The notes under the pieces are model-generated. The model did no database searches. It saw only the letters and a program-made list of their open reading frames with translations, and was not told where the DNA came from. A stretch of 64,000 nucleotides of DNA from Geobacter sp. (GTDB lineage: Bacteria > Desulfobacterota > Desulfuromonadia > Geobacterales > Geobacteraceae): contig POSG01000006.1 in assembly GCA_003314535.1 (NCBI GenBank), positions 100,685-164,684 of the forward strand. The letters are read 5' to 3'. A program made the position numbers and the translations under genes. Positions 8,904 through 16,431 of this stretch are shown in pieces (position 1 is the first letter of the stretch; the number at the start of each line of letters is the position of its first letter).

Positions 8904-9234
8904 CCCAGGCGCCTCCGCGATTGGCCCAGGCACTGCCCCGATTGGCCCATGCGCCGCCCCGGTTCGCCCAGGCGCCTCCGCCTCCGGCCCGGTTCGCCCA
9001 GGCGCCGCCCCCGCCTGCCCGGTTCGCCCATGCGCCGCCTCCTACGGGCCGGTTTGCCCAGGCGCCGCCGTACGACTCCTTTCCGCCCGAGAACAGCGCT
9101 GCTCCTCCGGCGGCGACTCCGACTACGATTTTTGACCATTTGCCAAGGCTGATAAGCAATTCCCGGCGACTGAACAACCCTCTTTTAGCGGTACCGCACT
9201 CTCCGGCATCCTTTGATTTCAACTCATCTTCCAT
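8890..9234 (-). CDS. RiPP precursor with seven AWxNR repeats (GrrA-like)
   Basis: A 114-residue peptide. Residues 1-22 are a charged leader; residues 22-50 carry SRRELL followed by a hydrophobic stretch (IVVGVAAGGAALF), which resembles a Tat export signal. From residue 56 to the end the chain is Gly-rich with seven motifs: six AWANR and a final AWVNR. The Trp residues are at 59, 69, 79, 89, 96, 103 and 110, so spacing changes from 10 to 7. Each holds a W-x-N triplet, the kind of unit turned into a three-residue cyclophane by radical SAM enzymes. AGGAGG precedes the ATG. The maturase and partner genes follow directly. Product and activity are unknown. Confidence 0.88.
   Translation of the reverse strand: MEDELKSKDAGECGTAKRGLFSRRELLISLGKWSKIVVGVAAGGAALFSGGKESYGGAWANRPVGGGAWANRAGGGGAWANRAGGGGAWANRGGAWANRGSAWANRGGAWVNRY
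8893..9069 (-). repeat. Tandem GGAWANR repeats in precursor core
   Basis: The part encoding residues 56-114: seven copies of a Gly-rich unit ending A-W-(A/V)-N-R. The first units are 10 residues long (30 bp), the last ones 7 residues (21 bp). The repeats are coding, not a CRISPR array: there are no unique spacers and the frame is kept throughout. Confidence 0.85.
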
Positions 9235-9333
9235 GACTGACCTCCTGTTGGAAAACCGCAGAAGAAAAAGAATACCTTCTTCGCGGTATCTTGATCTGTC
9301 CCTTTACTATGTCTCGTTCAGGAACGTTCTACC

Positions 9334-9765
9334 TCACTTCGGATGCTTCTCATCCAGAACACCCAGCCTGGAAAAGTGCAAGGCAAGGAAGCGCCATTTC
9401 CCTTTTTCCTGCTGCAGGGTTCCTGAAACGTTGAAAGCGACCTCTTTCGTCTCGCCCTTTACCTTGCCTTTGACGGTGTACTCGGCGGCAAACCAGGCTA
9501 CATCATGCCTGGAACCGGCTGAAACCCAATTGTAGGTGAATCCAGCCGTTCCTTTTTCAAATTTGTTGAAGAACTGGGTGTATGCCCCCTCGATCCCTTC
9601 CCGCCCCCGATAGATTTCTCCGGGGCCGGTTCCCATCAGGAAGATTTGGTTTCCCGAGACGTAGGTCTTCATTATCCCCTTGATGTCCTGTGCGTCGAAT
9701 GCCGCGTCATGCTGCTCCAGCAGAGCGGTAACCTGGCCCACCAACTTTGCGCCTTGATCCTCCAT
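9334..9765 (-). CDS. NTF2-like (SnoaL/DUF4440-type) protein
   Basis: A 143-residue single-domain protein with the cone-shaped NTF2-like fold pattern: N-terminal helix (TALLEQHDAAFDAQD), YRGREGIEGAYTQFF, and a C-terminal sheet ending KGKWRFLALHFSRL. These proteins serve as enzymes, binding proteins or assembly domains; the active residues are not diagnostic here. GAAAGGAGA precedes the ATG. It is directly upstream of the RiPP precursor (99 bp gap) on the same strand, so a role in the RiPP pathway is possible but unproven. Confidence 0.75.
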   Translation of the reverse strand: MEDQGAKLVGQVTALLEQHDAAFDAQDIKGIMKTYVSGNQIFLMGTGPGEIYRGREGIEGAYTQFFNKFEKGTAGFTYNWVSAGSRHDVAWFAAEYTVKGKVKGETKEVAFNVSGTLQQEKGKWRFLALHFSRLGVLDEKHPK

Positions 9766-9860
9766 ACGTTTCTCCTTTCATGTGATAGTGCCCCCTCGAC
9801 GGAAATCTGCGCCGGCATGATACCCATGGCTGATATCATTGCGCCCTCACCAACTCGACA

Positions 9861-11141
9861 TCAATGGTCTCGCCTGATCACCAGCGGCCCTTTTACCGCA
9901 TCCATCACGCAGGAAGGAGGGAGCCCGTTCTCAAGCAGCGTGGCCATCACCCGCAGGTACTTGCGTATATGCCTGAAGAACTTCCTGTACCCCGCGCAGA
10001 GGTAATGCAGTCCCGGTTCGGAATGGCACGTCTCCAGGAAACGGTGCTTGGGGCACCCACCCCGGCAGGCCGCCAGCACCTCGCATTTTGCGCACTGCCT
10101 GGGCAGGGCCGATTCCTTGTTCACTCCGAAACCGGACCTGATCGACTTTTCGACCATGGCGGCCAGATCGTCAACCAGGATGTTTCCGAGCCGGTAGTCC
10201 GGGTAGACATGGTGGTCGCAGGAGAACAGGTCGCCGTCATGCTCCAGAACGACCGAACGGCCGCACTGCCGGGCATGGGTGCAGACCGGCGAAGGGTTGC
10301 CTATCCAGGCATTGAGCGCCCACTCGAAGTTCATCACAAAGACCGTACCCACGTCCTGGCGGACCCATTCCTCGTAGATCGCTATCAGGAAATCCCCGTA
10401 TTCTCCGGGGATCACCGACCATGGGGTCGCCTCCCTGTTCCGCTCCTGCCTGTCCAGCGCGGCCGGTGCGGCAAGGCTCAGTCCCAGCTCCCTGGCCGAG
10501 TCTCCGGGAAGGCGCTCAATAATTGGGGCGAACTGGATAAACTTCACGCCTTCATCCTTCAGGAAACGGTAGACGTCAAGTGGTTTCGCCGCGGTCTCAC
10601 GGGCAACGCTGGCCATGACGTTGAACGCTACCCCATGCTTCTTCAACAGCCGCAACCCGCGCATCACGGAATTGAATGTGCCGTTCCCGGCGCGGTCGCG
10701 GCGGAAAAGGTCATGAATCTCCCGTGGTCCGTCCAGGCTGATTCCCACCATGAATCCGTGCCGTTTCAGGAAACGGCACCATTCGTCGTCCAGCAGGGTG
10801 CCGTTGGTCTGCAGGGAGTTGGTGATGGTTTTGCGGCCGGCGAAGGGGGCCTGCAGCTGGACAACCCTCCTGAAAAAGTCCACCCCCAGAAGGGTCGGCT
10901 CGCCCCCCTGCCAGACAAAATCCACATCCGGTGCAGGCTGGGCAGCTACATAGCTCCTGATGAAAGTTGAAAGGACCTCGTCCGGCATCCGGAAATCCTC
11001 GCCGGCGCCGTACAGCGCCTGCTTTTCGAGATAAAAGCAGTAGGCGCAATCCAGATTGCACGCCGGCCCTATGGGCTTCGCGACCACGTGGATGCCGTGG
11101 GCGACCTGGCCTGATCGATTGTTTTCCTGTCCGGCATTCAT
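9861..11141 (-). CDS. Anaerobic sulfatase maturase (radical SAM/SPASM)
   Basis: A 426-residue anSME-type enzyme. CNLDCAYCFY at residues 28-36 is the radical SAM motif, FVWQGGEPTLLG is the SAM-binding GGEP region, and two auxiliary-cluster regions follow (CTHARQCGRSVV...CDHHVYPD, then CAKCEVLAACRGGCPKHRF). anSMEs oxidise the active-site Cys or Ser of sulfatases to formylglycine without oxygen. A Ser-type sulfatase lies in the same block at 16432-18327, a fitting client. The ATG at 11141 has only a distant AAAGG. Modification of the RiPP precursor instead cannot be excluded. Confidence 0.88.
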   Translation of the reverse strand: MNAGQENNRSGQVAHGIHVVAKPIGPACNLDCAYCFYLEKQALYGAGEDFRMPDEVLSTFIRSYVAAQPAPDVDFVWQGGEPTLLGVDFFRRVVQLQAPFAGRKTITNSLQTNGTLLDDEWCRFLKRHGFMVGISLDGPREIHDLFRRDRAGNGTFNSVMRGLRLLKKHGVAFNVMASVARETAAKPLDVYRFLKDEGVKFIQFAPIIERLPGDSARELGLSLAAPAALDRQERNREATPWSVIPGEYGDFLIAIYEEWVRQDVGTVFVMNFEWALNAWIGNPSPVCTHARQCGRSVVLEHDGDLFSCDHHVYPDYRLGNILVDDLAAMVEKSIRSGFGVNKESALPRQCAKCEVLAACRGGCPKHRFLETCHSEPGLHYLCAGYRKFFRHIRKYLRVMATLLENGLPPSCVMDAVKGPLVIRRDH

Positions 11142-11203
11142 GATAAGTAAGTATACCTTTCGTCAATCCATTTGCCGGGCTTTGTGATAAATCATGATTT
11201 TTA

Positions 11204-12004
11204 TCACCTCTTCCAGAATTCGGGATATATGAACGACACCCCGGCCGTAATCCCGTATTTCGGAGAAGGCCCATCGGTGGTGATGTTCCAGAACGGCTGC
11301 AAGGAACAGCTCACCTGTTGCCGGCCGATGCGGAAAACTCGCCCCACGCCCAGGTCTATCGGCAGCGTCTGCCGGCCGGTCTTCCAATTGAAGAACAACT
11401 GGGGCTGCGACCGGATGAACCAGCCGTTGCCCAGTCGATAGGTTATGAAGGGCTGAAGGATCATGGCGTTCGCATCCTTCCGGTCGCTGTCGCCGGCAAA
11501 TGAGACTGGGTTCTGCAACAACAAGCCCACCAGCCACTTTTCAGGCACGAAAGCGACCAGCGCGGCCGGCCCCACCTGCCATTTGCCCTGTCCGGTCAGG
11601 GTTTCGCTGGCTGTCGGGAACACGAACGTCGGACCGACGCCCCAGATGAACCTGCTCCCTGCGTGGAGAATGACTATATCGAGGAACCGCAGGTCGCCGA
11701 GCCCGGTCATTTCGCCGGGAACCGTCACCGCCGCTGGAAGGGTCAGGAGTGAAAGCTGCGGGAAGGGAAGCAGGCGATATTTGGGGAACGGCATGGTCAC
11801 GGCCAGCGTGAAGGTATTGCCGTCGCCGTCCAGTCCCTTGAATTCCGGCACATATGTATCCTGCAGCCGGATCTGCATGATGGACGATATGGGGGCGCTG
11901 GCCTGCTTGACGATATTCGGCTGGTCAGTGCCGACCGGTTTGCCCTCGTCGGCATGCGCGCCGCTCAGGATTGCAAAGGCGCTCAGGAACGCGGCAGCCA
12001 TCAT
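11204..12004 (-). CDS. Outer-membrane beta-barrel protein
   Basis: A 266-residue protein with signal peptide (MMAAAFLSAFAILSGAHA) and a barrel of alternating strands: GLGDLRFLDIVI, FIWGVGPTFVFPTAS, KWQVGPAALVAFV, WFIRSQPQLFFNW and a C-terminal strand ending in PEFWKR. It resembles the family often mis-annotated as neuromedin U, probably transport-related porins. The ATG at 12004 follows GAGG at seven bases; a TTG at 12046 has no such site. The gene lies 62 bp upstream of the sulfatase maturase. Substrate unknown. Confidence 0.72.
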   Translation of the reverse strand: MMAAAFLSAFAILSGAHADEGKPVGTDQPNIVKQASAPISSIMQIRLQDTYVPEFKGLDGDGNTFTLAVTMPFPKYRLLPFPQLSLLTLPAAVTVPGEMTGLGDLRFLDIVILHAGSRFIWGVGPTFVFPTASETLTGQGKWQVGPAALVAFVPEKWLVGLLLQNPVSFAGDSDRKDANAMILQPFITYRLGNGWFIRSQPQLFFNWKTGRQTLPIDLGVGRVFRIGRQQVSCSLQPFWNITTDGPSPKYGITAGVSFIYPEFWKR

Positions 12005-12128
12005 TGTCCATCCTCTATAAGTACCCACCAGTGAGAATACCCCCAACCAGGATTGAGATCATCGGTCCTGAAAAAGTTCTGCCTTATATTGCTCATGTAT
12101 TGGTGCGGCGGATTGACCGCACCGGCCA

Positions 12129-14039
12129 TTAATGAACCTGTTCATGCATCGCAGCCGGAAGTTCTGGACGTGCCGGCTCTGCTTGCGCGGGCCCGGTAAC
12201 GTGAACGCCCAGGTGTTCCAGGAGAATCCGCCGCACCTCCTCGATGGTGAAGGGGTGCCCCTGGCATGAGTGCTTGCTCCTGACGATGAACTCGGAATCC
12301 ATCCCTTCCAGGTGGGCGCTGGTATATTTGACCACACCATCGTCTCCCTCTGGCGGCGTGCTTTCATCCTTTATGGCGATAATCGAATGCCCTTGTATTC
12401 CCGGTCCAAGGGGGATATCAGCCAACGCCTTGAGCAACGGGTTGTCCGGAGACATGCCGTCAATACTGGTGGGGGTTTTCCCCTGCAGCTGTCTTTTTAC
12501 GTCATCGGACAACAGCCCGCCGAAGTCGGTTACTTTGGAGAGCACTGTGCGCGGCAGCCTCACCAGTTTTGTTATGAGCTTCCTTACCAGTTGCGTGCTG
12601 AGGAAACTCCCGCGGTGCGGAGTGGCGATGAAAACGACCTGTTCCACGAACGGCAGCGGTTTCAAGACCAGGAACTCACGTATCTGCTTTCTGTTCGTTT
12701 CCGAGGTTTTGAGGTCTCCGATGCCTTTCCCGGTCATCGCGCGCACCAGGTTATCGCCCGTATCGACTGCGGTCAATTTGGTCAGCAGCCCCCCCTGGCT
12801 ATGACCGATGATCACCATCTGCCGCAGTGCCCCATCCTTGCCTTCAGGATCAAGCGTTGCGACCTTTTCCTGCAGGGCGGTCCGCAGGTCGCCTGCCGAT
12901 ATGACAACCGGATTGTTGCTCTTGTAAACAAAGTACCAGAACTGGAATTTTATCCTGATCATCGGATCGCGGTACAGGGTATTGAACATTTCGGCCCACC
13001 AGACCGGGCTGCTGGCGGTGCCGTGCACGAGGACCACCGGTATGCGTCCCGGCTGGTAAGGCCCGAGTTGATAGAGACCGCTGGGAATCGAGCTGAACTC
13101 CTTGCCCAGGAATGCGCCGATGCCGAAGCTCCACAGTTGCGAGCCTTCCAGCTTGTAGGAGAGAACAGTCGACATGTCGGTTTCAAGCGGAATGCTTTTT
13201 CCCTTGACGTCGACATCGCTCACATCAAAGGTCGAGTAGAATTCCAGTGAAGCGTGGGCAGCTCCTGTCTTGAACTCTGCGAGCCTGCTGTCCGCTCTCA
13301 GAAAGACGGTCACCGGTTCAGCCACGCCGCCGATGATTGCGCCGGTGCTCGATTTCTTGAGCCCTATCAGCGGCATTCCCATCCCGGGAGCCCTGTTCCG
13401 GTTGCTGAGTCCACGCACGGCATACTTCTCTGCAGGCTCGAACCTTTCGAATTCCTCGAATTTCGAGGGGAAGGTTTCAGTGTTGCGGGAAATGGCGAGC
13501 CTGCCGATGGGCAGGCTTCGCGTCTGTGCGTCGAGAAAGAGTCTGCCATCATCGCCCGTCGAAAACCCGCGCCAGAGGGAAAAGTTGTAGAGGTTGGCGG
13601 CCGTGCGCAGACGCGGATCCAGTTCGTGCGGCGGAGGCTCCGGGCGATCCCCCAGGAGAAACTGGTACGAATATATCGCTGCAAGGAGGAAATAGTCCGC
13701 GGCATCTTTCAGTTCGGAAGGATCTTCGCTCTTTGCCAGCTGTTCGCCGTGCAGGTAGGCTGTTTCCGCCAATGCGAAGAGAATGTCCCGGCGATCGTCG
13801 GTCAGCGCCTTGTCGTGAAGGTCTGCGATTGCCTCGGCCGGTGAATCCCTGAATTTCTTCGAAAGATTGAACCGGTTCAGGACGATGTTGGTGTCATTGC
13901 TGACAACGCCGCTGCTCAGGGGATTCGCGAAAGAGTCATGGTAGGCCTCCCGTGGTGATACGACTTTTACGCCGACCGGCGTAGCGCAGCCAGCCAGAAA
14001 GATGAGCAGCATCAACATAAACGGAACAAATCGTCTCAT
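12129..14039 (-). CDS. Lipoprotein alpha/beta hydrolase (lipase-like)
   Basis: A 636-residue lipoprotein: signal ending IFLAGCAT, so the mature protein starts at a lipidated Cys. The hydrolase domain lies in the second half with IPVVLVHGTASS (oxyanion strand) and GHSQGG carrying the nucleophilic Ser; VFIATPHRGS follows, typical of lipase-like and PGAP1-like folds. The first half is helical and has no obvious family. GGAGG lies nine bases before the ATG at 14039. It probably acts in the periplasm or outer membrane on ester bonds; substrate unknown. Confidence 0.78.
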   Translation of the reverse strand: MRRFVPFMLMLLIFLAGCATPVGVKVVSPREAYHDSFANPLSSGVVSNDTNIVLNRFNLSKKFRDSPAEAIADLHDKALTDDRRDILFALAETAYLHGEQLAKSEDPSELKDAADYFLLAAIYSYQFLLGDRPEPPPHELDPRLRTAANLYNFSLWRGFSTGDDGRLFLDAQTRSLPIGRLAISRNTETFPSKFEEFERFEPAEKYAVRGLSNRNRAPGMGMPLIGLKKSSTGAIIGGVAEPVTVFLRADSRLAEFKTGAAHASLEFYSTFDVSDVDVKGKSIPLETDMSTVLSYKLEGSQLWSFGIGAFLGKEFSSIPSGLYQLGPYQPGRIPVVLVHGTASSPVWWAEMFNTLYRDPMIRIKFQFWYFVYKSNNPVVISAGDLRTALQEKVATLDPEGKDGALRQMVIIGHSQGGLLTKLTAVDTGDNLVRAMTGKGIGDLKTSETNRKQIREFLVLKPLPFVEQVVFIATPHRGSFLSTQLVRKLITKLVRLPRTVLSKVTDFGGLLSDDVKRQLQGKTPTSIDGMSPDNPLLKALADIPLGPGIQGHSIIAIKDESTPPEGDDGVVKYTSAHLEGMDSEFIVRSKHSCQGHPFTIEEVRRILLEHLGVHVTGPAQAEPARPELPAAMHEQVH

Positions 14040-14134
14040 CACTCTCATCCTCCGGCAAATCACGGTCTAGTATCCCGTGCGGTCGTGCAGCAGCCGTGCA
14101 TCGGGTTATGGCGGAGAAGTCCGGCAGTCGGGCT

Positions 14135-15187
14135 TCATTGACGACGCACTTCTGCCTTTTCCATGCCTGGCAGCCCCTCGCGGATACGCAGGGAAAAGTC
14201 CGGATCCCTGCCCGCCCGCTGGGCCTTGGGATTGATGTAGCTCAGCTTCTTCAATTCGGCGAAGGGCAGGCTGGTGTCCACCGTGCCCCGCTGATACATC
14301 ATCTCGTCGACGAAACCGTTGACGATTATCCTCCAGTCGAACCTGGCGTTCCGGGCATAGGGCGCGGTGTGCCCACGGATGTTGGTGGTGCAGTTGCTGG
14401 TGAGGGCGTTGTACCACTCGGCCCGGTCGTGAATCCGGTTGACCTGCCGCAGGTAATCGAGGAAAACCTTGCGGATAAGCTCCGGTTCCGCCTTGAGCCG
14501 GTAGAGGTAGACATCTTCTTTGCGGTAATTTGTCCGCAGCCCCACCACGTCCCGCTCGTCAGCCACGACATAGGTAAGCTCGTATTGCTTGAAGAAGCCC
14601 TTAATCGCTGAGTACGCCTCCCCCTTTTCCTTGCGGGTCTCGATGGAGAAGCAGACCTGCCCCTGGCCTTCGAAACCGAAACTGAACATGGTATGGGCGA
14701 TATACGGGGACCCCCAGTAGACCAGGAAAAGGTCGACACTCTTTAGCCTGTCGAGGTCGAATGTCCGGTCGTAATAATGGCATTCATAGTCGGTTTCGCT
14801 CCGGTAGTCGCAGTTCCGGATGTTGTGGATGGTTACTTTGTTGCCAGAGATGGTCGCGCTGGGAAGCACTGCCACGTCAGGCTGCCAGTCCCGGTTGTTG
14901 GAAGGGGGAATGGTGAACCACCATGCAAGGACCAGAGCGAAGATGCAGAAGGAGGCGATGGCTCCCCTGCGCCGGGGCTTCACCAGGAGTGGGAGGAGCA
15001 GGGCCATGCAGCCGAACGTTCCCGCAGCCCATGGCCGCAGTGACGGAGGGAGGTTGGAGTACCATATGGCCAGCGTTCCCCAACCGGTCGCCATCAGCAG
15101 GAGCAGCCAGACGAACATCCAGCCGATTATCCTTCCGGGTCGGGTGGGGCGTCCTGTCTCTTGTGCGCATGAAGGGTTGAGTGACAT
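14135..15187 (-). CDS. DUF4105 (Lnb N-terminal-like) membrane protein
   Basis: A 350-residue protein with three N-terminal membrane segments (IIGWMFVWLLLLMATGW, FGCMALLLPLLV, FCIFALVLAWWF) and a large soluble part of DUF4105 type: HNIRNCDYRSE, DLFLVYWGS, then WYNALTSNCTTNI with a Cys that may be catalytic in this NlpC-like-looking domain. The domain is widespread and uncharacterised, probably periplasmic. GGGGAAG precedes the ATG at 15187. It is part of the minus-strand accessory block. Confidence 0.75.
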   Translation of the reverse strand: MSLNPSCAQETGRPTRPGRIIGWMFVWLLLLMATGWGTLAIWYSNLPPSLRPWAAGTFGCMALLLPLLVKPRRRGAIASFCIFALVLAWWFTIPPSNNRDWQPDVAVLPSATISGNKVTIHNIRNCDYRSETDYECHYYDRTFDLDRLKSVDLFLVYWGSPYIAHTMFSFGFEGQGQVCFSIETRKEKGEAYSAIKGFFKQYELTYVVADERDVVGLRTNYRKEDVYLYRLKAEPELIRKVFLDYLRQVNRIHDRAEWYNALTSNCTTNIRGHTAPYARNARFDWRIIVNGFVDEMMYQRGTVDTSLPFAELKKLSYINPKAQRAGRDPDFSLRIREGLPGMEKAEVRRQ

Positions 15188-15379
15188 GTTCTTCCCCGTC
15201 ATTTATTCAAAGATGCCTGCGGACGCACGGTGCAAGCCTCCCGGGGTGCCTGTCATTAAGCTGCATCATCATCATAAACCGTACCTGAGGTTGCAGGAAC
15301 CATATCAGGGAGTTTTTCACGACCCTGCCGGACAATTTGATGCTGTCAGGGTTGTAAGCCACTGTTTCAGCAAGATGTC

Positions 15380-16384
15380 CTATTTCTCGCTGCTCTTCAG
15401 CCGTTTGCTTCCTTCGAGGAGCGGGTGCCACCCGTACACGAGCGTGACCATGAAACAATCCATCTTGAGATCATCTGCACCTTTGTCGTCAAGGGTCGTC
15501 TTGTAGCCGACGGTGAGGTTTATGTTGTCGTTGATCTGGTACCCGAGCGTAATCCCCATGCCGAAATTGTCGAGCCTCTTCCCGGCGACACCGTTGATGG
15601 TTGCTTTGCCGCCATAGTACCAGGAGGCATCGACCGCCCCCCATAAGTGTTCGGTCAGGTCGCGCGTCACGTGCACGTCCAGTTGGAACAACGGATCGGT
15701 CTCCATGTTCTGGCCGACATAGTTGTCGTTGTCCCCGAAGAACCATATGGCGGGCAGCAGTTCCAGGGTGGTGCGCCTGCCGGGCACCCAGGGGCCGAGC
15801 TGCCAGACGATGGGCAGGCCCACGCGGCCGTACCAGCGGTTCTGTCCGATATTCAGGGGTTTGCCGCTGTCGTATTTGCCGATCGGGAACGCCAGGTCGG
15901 CGAGCAGGTCGACGGAGAATCCCGGCTCATAGCGTATGACGTCGGGGATGTTCTTCTGCGCAGGCGGGCCGATGAGGTTGATGTCGAACTCCAGCATCGG
16001 GTCCCCGAAGCCATTGGCAGATTGACTGAACGACCTGCCGGCCACCGTGACATCGCCTGAGATATGTCCCATCGGCACGATGAGGGCTGCCATGGTAGCG
16101 CGATCGAACAGGGAAAAGGTCCGCGCATAACCCACCAGGGCCAATGTAGCGTCGACATCCGCTCCCGGGGTCACGGTATGGGCGGAATCGAACGGGTTCG
16201 TGTTGCTGTTCAACACCTCGACGACGAGCGGCACTGCATTCGCACCCGACAGAGTCTTCCAGTAGAAGCGTGCCGGTAGCTGGGCCAGAGCCTGTGGCGG
16301 GCAGAGCACGCCGATGATGAGCATCGTTGCGATGACCAGCGGCATCCAGGCAACCTGCTTCATGGGACTTGTGTTGTTGTTCAT
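15380..16384 (-). CDS. Outer-membrane protein, MetA phenol-pathway type
   Basis: A 334-residue protein with a signal peptide (MLIIGVLCPPQALA) and a beta-barrel resembling the Phenol_MetA_deg family: FGDPMLEFDINLIGPP, FSVDLLADLAFPIGKYD, WYGRVGLPIVWQLG, and a C-terminal half with DNFGMGITLGYQINDNINLTVGY. Members are thought to move hydrophobic compounds across the outer membrane. AAGGATGG precedes the ATG. It lies 47 bp behind the sulfatase, so the two are likely co-transcribed, perhaps bringing in sulfate esters. Confidence 0.8.
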   Translation of the reverse strand: MNNNTSPMKQVAWMPLVIATMLIIGVLCPPQALAQLPARFYWKTLSGANAVPLVVEVLNSNTNPFDSAHTVTPGADVDATLALVGYARTFSLFDRATMAALIVPMGHISGDVTVAGRSFSQSANGFGDPMLEFDINLIGPPAQKNIPDVIRYEPGFSVDLLADLAFPIGKYDSGKPLNIGQNRWYGRVGLPIVWQLGPWVPGRRTTLELLPAIWFFGDNDNYVGQNMETDPLFQLDVHVTRDLTEHLWGAVDASWYYGGKATINGVAGKRLDNFGMGITLGYQINDNINLTVGYKTTLDDKGADDLKMDCFMVTLVYGWHPLLEGSKRLKSSEK

Positions 16385-16431
16385 GATGTGCCATCCTTTT
16401 CAAGTTATTTTTATGCTTGAGTCAGTAACGA

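Noticed and set aside
8893..9069. CRISPR-like array
   Set aside because: Repeats are in frame, coding, of two lengths, and have no unique spacers.
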